This document shows positions 33,831 to 42,313 of a stretch of DNA of 64,000 bases, in pieces. The position numbers and the translations under genes are program-made. The DNA comes from SG-bin7 sp964498095. Lineage in GTDB: Bacteria > Bdellovibrionota > Bdellovibrionia > Bdellovibrionales > SG-bin7. Every line of letters begins with the position of its first letter. Within the stretch, counting starts at the first letter, position 1. Where the stretch lies: NCBI GenBank assembly GCA_964498095.1, contig CAZCFY010000002.1, positions 165,727-229,726 on the forward strand, given 5' to 3'. Below the pieces are notes generated by a model. It did not search any database and was not told the DNA's origin. It was given only the letters and a program-made list of their open reading frames with translations.

Positions 33831-35323
33831 GGAAAGATTGCGCGGCGGCCGTAAAGAGCAGCGACTTCGTCGGGGCGGAGAGCGCGGTTCCAGTATGAGA
33901 CCTCGTCAAAATCCGCGCCTAAGTATTCACCGTCGCAACTAGTACTCAAGTTTGCAGCGGAGCCAATACAAATGGGAGAGTTTGTCGGGATGTAAGTAGA
34001 TCCGGTCGAGGGGGCAGAAGCCCGTAATTGGCCATCGACGTAGAGACTTAAGGTCGAACCATCATCCGTTGCCACGAAATGAAAATATCCCGGAGGCAGG
34101 TCCCAAGGTATGATTACTTGGCGCGAGGTGCTTCCATCTTTCTTAAACATAAGTAGCGGTTGAGCCAGAGGATTAAAAGCGGCATCCTGAGTCACAAAAG
34201 CCAGTACAAAATAATCGTTCAATAAACTGGTACTTGGATCTTGTCTTTGAATGATCGTTTGTAATTCGGTGACCGGCACTAAGTTAGTAATGCGCACGTG
34301 AACGGACACGGTGAGTTGGTTAGTGACATTTAGTGAATTATTCAGGTTGGGAATAAAAAATCGATCGTTAGTGCCATCAGTTCTTAGAGCGCCACCGTTG
34401 ACTCCAGTACTCGCTTTATTGTTGGCATCGCCACTAAGCAAAGTTCCACTCAGCCGGCCTAAATTATCCGGGTAAACGCCATTGTCCTGATATATGGGAT
34501 CATCAAATTTAAAATAAGTGATGAGACCTGTGGGATCAATCCATAGTACCGGTTTGATGCTCATTGCCCGACAGGTCACGTCGCGTGAAATGGCGGAACT
34601 GCCAAAATTCATAGTGATATGTCCAGGGAAGGTGAGCTGATCATTTAAAGTATCGTTAACGGTTAATTCAAAGGCTTCGGTACTTGAGAAAAATCGTAAA
34701 TCGCCATCACTCGCTGTCATCTGTAAAGCGCCAGTGCTGCCGGTCATTCCCGTCCAGCCGCCAGGAAATCCCGCCACGGCGTCAATCGCTTCGCCGTAAT
34801 AAATTTTCGCATATCTTAAGGTGGCGCTACTGTCGCGTTTTACCACGACATCGAATCCCTCACTGGCAGTTCTTACAGAACAAAAGACTTCGGAAATGGA
34901 ATTTAAATCCGGCGTGCTGTTGGCTAAACGTTTTTCGAAGATAGCGCCGCGGTAGGCAATAAAATCTGGATCGTAGGGTGCAAAATTCAACGCCGCATCC
35001 GTAAAACTAATCGGTAGGGCCCGCGCTTCGCAATTATCGCTAAGGAGTTGCGCCTGAATACTGTCTACTTTTAATAGAGCTTGCGCGCCGCTGGCAGACG
35101 GGCACTGATACGCGGGAAATTTGCGGTCATAATCACCGTTTTCAGGTTTGCCAAAAAAGCCTTCGCCAGTTCCGCTCGCCTGAGCGGCGATGCTTGATTT
35201 GTCGGTCAAACCAGGACCACTGAAATCAATACCACTGCTATTGCCGCAGTTATGAAATAAAAACGCGGTCAACAATGCGAAGACGCAAACAGAAAAAATA
35301 TTCTTAATTTGAGACACTGTCAT
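33827..35323 (-). CDS. Surface LamG/concanavalin-like domain protein with 'NCG' signal
   Basis: 498 residues. The N-terminus is a signal peptide ending 'FLFHNCGNSS'; Cys26 is a possible lipidation site although Asn at -1 is not a classical lipobox. Residues ~90-240 hold beta-rich modules with Cys; ~245-498 form a LamG/ConA-like lectin domain ('LITYFKFDD', 'FHFVATDDGSTLSLYVDGQLRAS', 'FDEVSYWNRALRPDEVAALYG'), common in proteins that bind glycans or surfaces. I chose ATG at 35323 (GGTGGGAA upstream); the open frame goes 24 codons further but that part is not signal-like. Confidence 0.82.
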   Translation of the reverse strand: MTVSQIKNIFSVCVFALLTAFLFHNCGNSSGIDFSGPGLTDKSSIAAQASGTGEGFFGKPENGDYDRKFPAYQCPSASGAQALLKVDSIQAQLLSDNCEARALPISFTDAALNFAPYDPDFIAYRGAIFEKRLANSTPDLNSISEVFCSVRTASEGFDVVVKRDSSATLRYAKIYYGEAIDAVAGFPGGWTGMTGSTGALQMTASDGDLRFFSSTEAFELTVNDTLNDQLTFPGHITMNFGSSAISRDVTCRAMSIKPVLWIDPTGLITYFKFDDPIYQDNGVYPDNLGRLSGTLLSGDANNKASTGVNGGALRTDGTNDRFFIPNLNNSLNVTNQLTVSVHVRITNLVPVTELQTIIQRQDPSTSLLNDYFVLAFVTQDAAFNPLAQPLLMFKKDGSTSRQVIIPWDLPPGYFHFVATDDGSTLSLYVDGQLRASAPSTGSTYIPTNSPICIGSAANLSTSCDGEYLGADFDEVSYWNRALRPDEVAALYGRRAIFP

Positions 35324-35495
35324 TTCCCACCAGTCTAAACATTTCGGCAAATGCCCGACTCGACTGAAGTCAATTCCGTCTCTCTTTTGGCACATTTGTG
35401 CCTCATTCTGAGACGGTTAAAATTATCACAATGGAGCTAAACCTAGGTCTAGGTTAGGCCGATACTTAAAGAAGCAACAAAAGAAAGAGGTCTCT

Positions 35496-35888
35496 ATGAA
35501 GTTTACCCACTCATTTCGGCAAATTAACTCATCAAAATCGCTAACAAAGTACGCAGAGGAGCGTATGGAAAAAGCTAAGCGGTTTGAGATAAAGGAAGCG
35601 AATATACACTTCGAATATAGCGCGGAGCGCCACCTATCGCAGGTGGAAATTACGGTTCACGATAAGAACGGTGATTTTAAAGCTCTCGCGGTGGGCAAAG
35701 ATTATTATCTCGCTGTTGATAAAGCGTGCGATAAGATTGAAAGTCAGATGTTAAAATCTAAAGAGAAGATTAAAAACCATCATAAAGAACGTCTCTCAAA
35801 ACGGGGCAAGCTCCATATGCTAAACGCGAGCCTGTCGACGAACTTTCCAGCCGCCCACGGAATGGGCCGTAGCCGCCGGGCTGGCTGA
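35496..35888 (+). CDS. hpf: Ribosome hibernation promoting factor (HPF/RaiA family)
   Basis: 130 residues with the RaiA/HPF fold ('HSFRQINSSKSLTKYAEERMEKAKRF', 'VEITVHDKNGDFKALAVGKDYYLAVDKACDKIESQM'). Such proteins sit in the decoding centre of idle ribosomes. The C-terminal ~35 residues are a short tail, not the dimerisation domain of long-form HPF. AAGAGG precedes the ATG. hpf usually follows rpoN; here five genes and the repeats lie between them. A strong terminator follows at 35925. Confidence 0.93.
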   Translation: MKFTHSFRQINSSKSLTKYAEERMEKAKRFEIKEANIHFEYSAERHLSQVEITVHDKNGDFKALAVGKDYYLAVDKACDKIESQMLKSKEKIKNHHKERLSKRGKLHMLNASLSTNFPAAHGMGRSRRAG

Positions 35889-35898
35889 AGCTTATATT

Positions 35899-35927
35899 TT
35901 GACCGCATCTAGCTAGTCTGCTAGAAA
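35899..35927 (+). promoter_or_regulatory. Predicted metK promoter
   Basis: TTGACC at 35899-35904, 17 bases, TAGAAA at 35922-35927. The expected start (~35934) lies inside the 5' arm of the hpf terminator, so a message begun here could not form the full hairpin. The -10 is a poor match; moderate confidence. Confidence 0.4.
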
Positions 35928-35961
35928 ACCCCTTTAAACCAAAAATTTAAAGGGGTTTTTT
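35925..35961 (+). terminator. Intrinsic terminator of hpf, overlapping the metK ribosome site
   Basis: 14-base perfect stem: AAAACCCCTTTAAA (35925-35938), loop of 7, TTTAAAGGGGTTTT (35946-35959), followed by T residues to 35961. The ATG of metK is at 35963, and the only SD (AAAGGGG, 35949-35955) is in the 3' arm. The hairpin should both end hpf transcripts and hide the metK SD in any read-through message. Confidence 0.9.
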
Positions 35962-35962
35962 A

Positions 35963-37120
35963 ATGTCCAATTATTTATTTTCCAGTGAATCTGTTTCGGA
36001 AGGGCATCCAGATAAAGTTGCCGATCAAGTCAGTGATGCCGTATTGGATAAATTACTTTCTCAGGATCCTAGATCCCGCGTTGCTTGCGAAACTCTAGTA
36101 ACCACCGGTTTGTGTATGGTTTCCGGCGAGGTGACAACCAAGGGCGTTCTCGATGTGCCGGAACTTGTTCGTGGTGTTATTAAAGAAATTGGTTACGATG
36201 AAAGCGACATGGGTTTTGATTACCGCAGTTGTGCCGTTATTACTTCCCTCAATCGCCAAAGTCCTGACATAGCCATGGGAGTGGACACGGGCGACAATAA
36301 AGAGCAAGGCGCTGGCGACCAGGGGATCATGTTTGGTTACGCCGTTAACGAAACTCCCGAAATGATGCCGTTAACTATTTCTCTTTCGCATAAATTACTG
36401 CGATCCCTAGCGGAACTTAGAAAATCGAAAAAGTTAAAATTCTTACGTCCTGACAGCAAAAGTCAGGTCACCATTGAATACGAAAACAATCAACCCAAAC
36501 GTATCGATGCCATTGTACTTTCCACGCAACATGCTCCCGACGTAAATCAGTCGCAAATTAGGGATGCGTTGATGGAAGAGCTCTTCAAAAAAGTTATTCC
36601 GGCAAAACTATTAGACAATAAGACAAAATATTTTGTAAATCCCACAGGCCGCTTTGTCGTCGGAGGCCCGGCCGGTGATTGTGGTCTCACGGGCCGTAAA
36701 ATTATCGTGGATACTTATGGCGGTCACGGCGCTCACGGTGGTGGTGCCTTCTCTGGTAAAGATCCTTCGAAAGTGGACCGCTCCGCCGCTTATGCCGCCC
36801 GTCACATCGCAAAGAATATCGTAGCCAGTGGTGCTGCGGCAAAATGTTTGGTGCAAGTGGCTTATGCTATTGGCGTGGCCGAACCGGTCAGTGTTTACGT
36901 CAACGATTATGGCACAAGCCATGTTGGCTGGGAAAAACTTAGCAAGGCCGTACGCGAACTCTGGAGTTTAAAGCCTGCCGATATTATTCGTGAATATGAT
37001 TTGTTGAAACCGATTTATCGCAAAACCGCTTCGTACGGACACTTTGGCCGCGAAGACCAGGGTTTTGCTTGGGAAAAAACGGATAAGGTACAAGCGCTCA
37101 AGGACTTCTTAAGAATCTGA
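35963..37120 (+). CDS. metK: S-adenosylmethionine synthetase
   Basis: Forms S-adenosylmethionine from methionine and ATP. The 385 residues show 'FSSESVSEGHPDKVADQVSDAVLD' with the ATP-binding His, 'GAGDQGIMFGYA' and 'GGAFSGKDPSKVDRSAAYAARHIAKN', the two family signatures, and end at normal length. The start is just past the hpf terminator. Its stop overlaps the lepA ATG by one base (TGATG). Confidence 0.98.
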   Translation: MSNYLFSSESVSEGHPDKVADQVSDAVLDKLLSQDPRSRVACETLVTTGLCMVSGEVTTKGVLDVPELVRGVIKEIGYDESDMGFDYRSCAVITSLNRQSPDIAMGVDTGDNKEQGAGDQGIMFGYAVNETPEMMPLTISLSHKLLRSLAELRKSKKLKFLRPDSKSQVTIEYENNQPKRIDAIVLSTQHAPDVNQSQIRDALMEELFKKVIPAKLLDNKTKYFVNPTGRFVVGGPAGDCGLTGRKIIVDTYGGHGAHGGGAFSGKDPSKVDRSAAYAARHIAKNIVASGAAAKCLVQVAYAIGVAEPVSVYVNDYGTSHVGWEKLSKAVRELWSLKPADIIREYDLLKPIYRKTASYGHFGREDQGFAWEKTDKVQALKDFLRI

Positions 37121-38916
37121 TGGACGCAAAACATATCCGCAACTTTTCGATCATAGCGCATATTGATCATGGCAAATCAACACTTGCTGATGCTCTTATG
37201 GCCGTATCTGGCACGCTTGATAAACGTCAGGAAAAGGAACAGTTTCTTGATAATATGGATATCGAGCGCGAGCGCGGTATTACCATCAAAGCGCAAACCG
37301 TTTGTCTAAAATACAAAGCTAATGACGGACAAACTTATCACTTAAATCTCATCGATACTCCGGGGCACGTGGACTTTAGCTATGAAGTCTCGCGCTCTTT
37401 GTCGGCTTGCGAGGGGGCAATTTTGGTCGTTGACGCCACTCAAGGCGTGCAGGCGCAGACCCTAGCCAACGTATATCTCGCCATCGAAAACGATCTGACT
37501 ATTATTCCCGTGGTAAATAAAATTGATTTACCCTCAGCCGACCCCGAAGGCGTATTGGAGCAAGTAAAAAACTCTATTGGCCTAGACGTCAGTGACGCTA
37601 TTCTCGTGAGCGCTAAAGAACGCATCGGTATCGATAAAATCCTCGAGCGCGTGGTCGAAAAAATCCCACCTCCACCCGACACGAAGTCCGCCCTAAAAGC
37701 ATTAATTTTTGATAGTTGGTATGACTCTTACCAGGGCGTGGTTATTTTAGTGCGTGTTAAGGAAGGCGAAATTAAAGTGGGCGAAAAAATCCGCCTGATG
37801 TCTTCACATACGGACTATGAGGTTCTAAAGCTTGGATTTTTTAATCCATTTCCAGTGGACCGTGAAGCGCTGGGGCCTGGCGAAGTGGGCTTTGTTATTT
37901 GCGGAATTAAAACGATTCGCGACGTGACCGTCGGCGATACTATCACGCATGCCAAGAATCCCGCGCCTCAGCCGCTGGCGGGATTTCAAAAAATCAAACC
38001 CATGGTGTTTTCGGGAATTTTTCCGGTCGAAGCTGATGAATACGAGAATTTAAAAGAGGCGCTGGAAAAATTAAGTTTAAATGACTCCTCACTTTCCTAT
38101 GAGCCGGAGAAGTCTAACGCCCTTGGTTTTGGTTACCGCTGCGGATTTTTGGGACTACTCCATATGGAGATCGTGCAAGAACGTTTAGAGCGGCATTACA
38201 ATTTAAATTTGATCGTTACCGCGCCTTCGGTGGTCTACAAATTATATATGACGGATGGATCGGCCATGGATCTTGAAAATCCCGCCGATATGCCGGATGA
38301 ATCCAAGATCGAAAAAATCGAAGAGCCATTCGTTAAGATTACCATACATACGCCCAATGAATATATTGGCTCCATTTTAAAAATTTTAGAGGAGCGTCGT
38401 GGTACTCAATTGAAAATGGAATACGTTACAACCGTAAAGGTAATTATCGAATATAAATTGCCCCTCAATGAGATGGTTTTAGATTTTTACGACAAATTAA
38501 AGTCGGTCAGCAAAGGCTATGCTTCGATGGAATACGAACTCATGTCCTTCGAAGAGGGCGACCTTGTGCGAATGGATATTTTGATTAATGGCGATAAAGT
38601 GGATGCGCTTTCCACTATCGTTCACCGCTCTAAAGCCTATCATCGTGGCAAAGCCTTATGTGAAAAGCTTAAAGAACTCATCCCGCGCCAGCAGTACCAG
38701 GTGGCCATTCAAGCGGCAATTGGCTCTAAAATTATCTCGCGGGAGACCTTAGGCGCCCTTCGAAAAGACGTGACTGCGAAGTGTTATGGTGGTGATATAT
38801 CTCGTAAAAGGAAGCTTTTAGAGAAGCAAAAAGAGGGTAAAAAACGCATGAAGCAGGTCGGTTCCGTTGAGGTACCGCAAGAAGCTTTCTTGGCGGTTCT
38901 CAAATTAGAGGATTAG
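37120..38916 (+). CDS. lepA: Elongation factor 4 (LepA), back-translocating GTPase
   Basis: 598 residues. G domain with 'IAHIDHGKSTLADAL', 'RERGITIKAQTV', 'DTPGHVDFSYEVSRSL' and 'NKIDLPSADP', then domains II, III, V and the LepA-specific C-terminal domain ('GKALCEKLKELIPRQQYQVAIQAAIGSKIISRETL'). It acts on stalled or mistranslocated ribosomes. Directly upstream of lepB, the classical lepA-lepB operon, and coupled to metK by a one-base overlap. Confidence 0.98.
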   Translation: MDAKHIRNFSIIAHIDHGKSTLADALMAVSGTLDKRQEKEQFLDNMDIERERGITIKAQTVCLKYKANDGQTYHLNLIDTPGHVDFSYEVSRSLSACEGAILVVDATQGVQAQTLANVYLAIENDLTIIPVVNKIDLPSADPEGVLEQVKNSIGLDVSDAILVSAKERIGIDKILERVVEKIPPPPDTKSALKALIFDSWYDSYQGVVILVRVKEGEIKVGEKIRLMSSHTDYEVLKLGFFNPFPVDREALGPGEVGFVICGIKTIRDVTVGDTITHAKNPAPQPLAGFQKIKPMVFSGIFPVEADEYENLKEALEKLSLNDSSLSYEPEKSNALGFGYRCGFLGLLHMEIVQERLERHYNLNLIVTAPSVVYKLYMTDGSAMDLENPADMPDESKIEKIEEPFVKITIHTPNEYIGSILKILEERRGTQLKMEYVTTVKVIIEYKLPLNEMVLDFYDKLKSVSKGYASMEYELMSFEEGDLVRMDILINGDKVDALSTIVHRSKAYHRGKALCEKLKELIPRQQYQVAIQAAIGSKIISRETLGALRKDVTAKCYGGDISRKRKLLEKQKEGKKRMKQVGSVEVPQEAFLAVLKLED

Positions 38917-38918
38917 TT

Positions 38919-39707
38919 ATGGCTGATAAAGGCGACAACAAGAGTGAAAAAAAAGTTGATCTGGCACCGTCTTCCCAAAAGAAATTTTGGACGGAAGGGC
39001 CGGGGTCCTTCTTTGTCGCCATTGCCATTGCACTCGTTATCCGCTGGGGATTAGTTGAAGCTTATGTAATTCCCTCAGCGAGCATGTTTCCCACACTGCT
39101 CATCCACGACCATATTTTTGTTAATAAATTTATTTATGGCTTGCGTGTTCCCTTTAGTGAAAAATGGTTAGTTAAATTTGCTGAGCCCAAACGTGGCGAA
39201 GTCATTGTTTTTAAATTTCCCCACGATAAAGGCACTTTTTATATAAAGCGCATTATTGGTCTACCCGGCGACGAAGTCCGTTACGATAACGGCACGCTCT
39301 ACGTGAACAACAAAGCGCAAGAAAAGGTTGTGCCGGCCTCCGGTTGGGATTTTGATTTTTTAAGGGATGTGGATTTTAAGCGAACGAATGTTTATGACAG
39401 CAAAAGTGAGTATGTTCATTGGTGGGAAGGCGAAAGCGACAATAAACATAGCATTCTGTTAAAAAAAGGTGACCATTTCATCAATACCTACGGCCCTGAA
39501 ATCGTAAAAGAGGGGCATTTATTTGTTATGGGTGATAATCGTAACAACTCAAGTGACAGCCGGATTTGGGGCCAGGTTCCCATGGAAAATATTTTGGGCA
39601 GGGCCATGTTCGTATGGCTAAGTTGTGAGGAGACTTTTTCTAAAATTCCTTTTCTCTGTAATCCGGCAACGACTCGTTTAACCCGTTTCTTCCATTTTAT
39701 AGATTAG
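38919..39707 (+). CDS. lepB: Signal peptidase I
   Basis: Inner-membrane serine protease that removes type I signal peptides. 262 residues: one N-terminal membrane helix (~31-49), catalytic Ser55 in 'IPSASMFPTLL', catalytic Lys110 in 'FYIKRIIGLPGD', and box E 'GDNRNNSSDSR'. Only two bases separate it from lepA, and one from the next gene, an inactive-looking paralogue. Active-site boxes are complete. Confidence 0.97.
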   Translation: MADKGDNKSEKKVDLAPSSQKKFWTEGPGSFFVAIAIALVIRWGLVEAYVIPSASMFPTLLIHDHIFVNKFIYGLRVPFSEKWLVKFAEPKRGEVIVFKFPHDKGTFYIKRIIGLPGDEVRYDNGTLYVNNKAQEKVVPASGWDFDFLRDVDFKRTNVYDSKSEYVHWWEGESDNKHSILLKKGDHFINTYGPEIVKEGHLFVMGDNRNNSSDSRIWGQVPMENILGRAMFVWLSCEETFSKIPFLCNPATTRLTRFFHFID

Positions 39708-39708
39708 G

Positions 39709-40305
39709 ATGATTCGTAATCGACTGCGTAAATGGACGGCTTTTGATTTTATCGAGGCCTTCCTGTATGCGGCAGCGATTGGGCTCGTCATCCGCCTGTT
39801 TGTAATCACGCCTTATAAAGTTGAAGATAATAATATGGCGCCTTCGATTCTAGCTGGCGACTACCTATTAACTTATGATCTTGCGTTTGGTTTGCCAAAT
39901 CCTTTTAGCAGCAAAAAAATAGGCGCAAAAAAACCCCGTCGTGGCGAAGTTGTGGTCATTCGCGTTGCCGCTGAAAGTGATGTAGTTGAAGCAAAAAGAG
40001 TGTGGGCGTTAGAAGGTGATCGTCTCGAGGTCCGTGATAATGTCTTACTCGTTAATGATCAAAAGGTGGATTGGCCGGCAGGAAGCATTACCAGCTTTGG
40101 CCCAATTGTTATACCTCCGAACATGGTATTTGTCGCGGGTGATACAGTGCGGTCAATCAATGCAGCTCAGGGCAACGGATTAATACGTGAATCACTTTTG
40201 ATGGGAAGGATCTGGCGGGTTTGGTTTTCAACGGCTTGGGAGTCAAAATCTCAAAGTTTTTGGTCAGCCATTCGCTGGAGTAGGATATTTCATTCCGTTC
40301 GTTGA
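39709..40305 (+). CDS. Signal peptidase I-like protein lacking the catalytic serine
   Basis: 198 residues with the S26 fold: N-terminal membrane helix (~15-33), then the box B region. Where active enzymes have P-S-x-S-M-x-P-T-L, this one reads 'VEDNNMAPSIL': the nucleophile Ser is Asn42. The general-base Lys is kept (Lys96 in 'EAKRVWALEGD'), and the box E region has 'VAGDTVRSINAAQGNG' instead of G-D-N-x-x-S-x-D-S-R. So it should not cut signal peptides. It might bind precursors or assist LepB, encoded one base upstream. Not a frameshifted remnant: the frame is full and ordered. Confidence 0.85.
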   Translation: MIRNRLRKWTAFDFIEAFLYAAAIGLVIRLFVITPYKVEDNNMAPSILAGDYLLTYDLAFGLPNPFSSKKIGAKKPRRGEVVVIRVAAESDVVEAKRVWALEGDRLEVRDNVLLVNDQKVDWPAGSITSFGPIVIPPNMVFVAGDTVRSINAAQGNGLIRESLLMGRIWRVWFSTAWESKSQSFWSAIRWSRIFHSVR

Positions 40306-40340
40306 CAGCCTTTGAGTCACATGATTATATTTGCTTTTAA
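40302..40340 (+). promoter_or_regulatory. Predicted pyrB promoter, leaderless
   Basis: TTGACA at 40302-40307, 18 bases, TATATT at 40326-40331: a strong sigma-70 type promoter inside and just past the end of the previous gene. The expected start (~40338) leaves about two bases before the ATG at 40340, and no SD is present. Confidence 0.6.
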
Positions 40341-41263
40341 TGTCCTTATATAAGAGATCTCTCCTTTCGCTCTCTAATTTAGATACCAAAGACGTTTTAA
40401 AATTATTTGAAGCTGCTAATAAAATCCGTTCGTTAAAGGAACAAAGCCGTCTTCGACTAAATTATTTCGATAAATCCATGGCTATGGTTTTTTTTGAACC
40501 GAGCACGCGGACGCGCGCCAGCTTTCAATTTGCTGCGTTTAACTTGGGCATGCGCGTGCTTAGTCAGTACTATGGCGAATCAACAAGTGTTGCCAAGGGT
40601 GAAACTGAGATAGATACGGTCTTAAATATTTTGGCCTTAAAACCCGATGTTCTCGTCGTTCGTTATGGTGATATCGATGAACTCGATTCTATACTTGCGC
40701 AGGAGAACACACCTGTGATCAATGCCGGAAGCGGCCGGCGCGGTCATCCCACTCAGGCCCTTGGAGATTTATTTACACTTTGGTCAGAAAGCCGCGACAT
40801 TAATAAAGAGAGAGTGTTGATAATTGGCGACATTGGTCATAGCCGCGTCGCCGCCAGTGCCCAGGAAATTTATGGCAAGTTTGGAATTGAATACGCTTTC
40901 TCCGGGCCGCAGGATTGGCTGCCTAAAGAAAGTAAAATTCAACATTTCAGCTTAAAAGAAGGACTGAAGTGGGCGACTGTCTGTATGCCACTTCGCATTC
41001 AGTGGGAACGGCACGCTGATCGCGATACGAGCCCCTGGCGTGACGCAAAAAAGTATCATAATGAATTCGGCATTAATCCGGACTCGCTAAAGCATTTTGG
41101 GGGTGGCATTATCATGTCCCCGGGGCCAATTAATTTTGGCGTGGAGTTTGCGCGCGAATCGTTAAATGATCCGCGTTGCCGCGTACTCCAACAGGTGACC
41201 AATGGTATGTTAATACGCTCAGCGATTTTAAACGAAATTCTTGGTATGAGTATTGGTGGTTAA
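40340..41263 (+). CDS. pyrB: Aspartate carbamoyltransferase catalytic subunit
   Basis: Second step of pyrimidine synthesis: carbamoyl phosphate + aspartate to carbamoylaspartate. Carbamoyl-phosphate loop 'FFEPSTRTRASF' near 52, 'YYGESTSVAKGET' with the 80s-loop Ser/Lys, 'GSGRRGHPTQALGDLFTL', and 'MSPGPINFGVEF'. At 307 residues the length is normal. No pyrI regulatory subunit or pyrC follows; carA and carB, which make its carbamoyl phosphate, are just downstream. I chose ATG at 40340; an in-frame TTG lies at 40331. Confidence 0.97.
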   Translation: MSLYKRSLLSLSNLDTKDVLKLFEAANKIRSLKEQSRLRLNYFDKSMAMVFFEPSTRTRASFQFAAFNLGMRVLSQYYGESTSVAKGETEIDTVLNILALKPDVLVVRYGDIDELDSILAQENTPVINAGSGRRGHPTQALGDLFTLWSESRDINKERVLIIGDIGHSRVAASAQEIYGKFGIEYAFSGPQDWLPKESKIQHFSLKEGLKWATVCMPLRIQWERHADRDTSPWRDAKKYHNEFGINPDSLKHFGGGIIMSPGPINFGVEFARESLNDPRCRVLQQVTNGMLIRSAILNEILGMSIGG

Positions 41264-42313
41264 TTGGAAAAAGGATATTTGGTTTTAGAAACCGGTGAAA
41301 TTTACGAAGGTGTGTGGAGGGGGGGCAAACCCCGCGCCGGCGAAGTGGTCTTTAATACGTCCCATTTCGGCTATGAAGAAATGGCAACTGACCCTTCTTA
41401 TTTTTCACAAATTTTAGTCTTAACTGCACCCATGCAAGGAAATTACGGAGCGCACAAAGAGTTTTGGGAATCGCGAAAAATTTGGATAGATGGTTTTGTG
41501 TGTTTGGAAATGCAAAATAGTCCTGACAACCATTCCTGGCTTCAGCGTTTGACGGAAAATGACATTCCGGTGCTAACCAATCTTGATACACGTTCCTTGG
41601 TATTGCGTTTACGTGACAAGGGTACGCCGTGGGGGGCTGTCGTACAGAATAGAGAGCAAGCTCAAGAACTTATCAAAAAGAAAAGCGGGATAGACAAGGA
41701 CTGGGTCTATGCGGTGACTAGAAAAGATAAAGAAATTATCACGGGCTTGTCGAAAAATGGTCCACGGATTGCTGTATTAGATTTTGGCTGCAAAGAAAAT
41801 ATTTTACGGGAATTACAAAAACAGAGTAAAGAGATCGCCGTTTTTTCTAGCCGTACTTTGGCTCAAGATATTCAAAAGTGGGAACCCAATGCCATCTTCT
41901 TAACTAATGGTCCTGGCGATCCTGCGGAAGTCCGCGATGCCGTGGAAAATGTAAAAAAGTTGCTGGGTTGGCGGCCTGTTTATGGGATTTGCATGGGCCA
42001 TCAGATTTTAGCGCATGCATTGGGACTAAAGACTTATAAACTAAAATTTGGTCACCGTGGCGGAAATCATCCCGTAAAAGATTTAATCACAGGCGCCATT
42101 TACGTAACCAGCCAGAATCACGGGTATGCTGTTGATATTCAGGGCGGCTCGCAAGGAATTGTTGAAACTCACGTTAACTTAAATGACAATTCCAATGAAG
42201 GTTTAGAATGCATTGAAAAGAAGTGTCGCAGCGTGCAGTTTCACCCGGAAAGTCATCCGGGACCAGAGGATGCACTGACGCTTTTTAATCAATTTTTTGA
42301 GTGGATACGATGA
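41264..42313 (+). CDS. carA: Carbamoyl-phosphate synthase small (glutaminase) subunit
   Basis: Hydrolyses glutamine and passes ammonia to CarB. N-terminal CarA-specific domain ('GYLVLETGEIYEG', 'VVFNTSHFGYEEMATDPSYFSQI'), then a class I amidotransferase with nucleophile Cys in 'VYGICMGHQILAHALG' and His/Glu in 'QFHPESHPGP'. 349 residues. The TTG start follows the pyrB stop without a gap; GGTGGT lies upstream. The next gene starts in an ATGA overlap. Confidence 0.97.
   Translation: MEKGYLVLETGEIYEGVWRGGKPRAGEVVFNTSHFGYEEMATDPSYFSQILVLTAPMQGNYGAHKEFWESRKIWIDGFVCLEMQNSPDNHSWLQRLTENDIPVLTNLDTRSLVLRLRDKGTPWGAVVQNREQAQELIKKKSGIDKDWVYAVTRKDKEIITGLSKNGPRIAVLDFGCKENILRELQKQSKEIAVFSSRTLAQDIQKWEPNAIFLTNGPGDPAEVRDAVENVKKLLGWRPVYGICMGHQILAHALGLKTYKLKFGHRGGNHPVKDLITGAIYVTSQNHGYAVDIQGGSQGIVETHVNLNDNSNEGLECIEKKCRSVQFHPESHPGPEDALTLFNQFFEWIR

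Noticed and set aside
35389..35402. GGCACA-TT-TGTGCC palindrome upstream of hpf as a sigma-54 promoter
   Set aside because: The GG and GC elements are nine bases apart instead of ten, and the position fits neither hpf nor the LamG gene well. It may be an operator, but there is no support.
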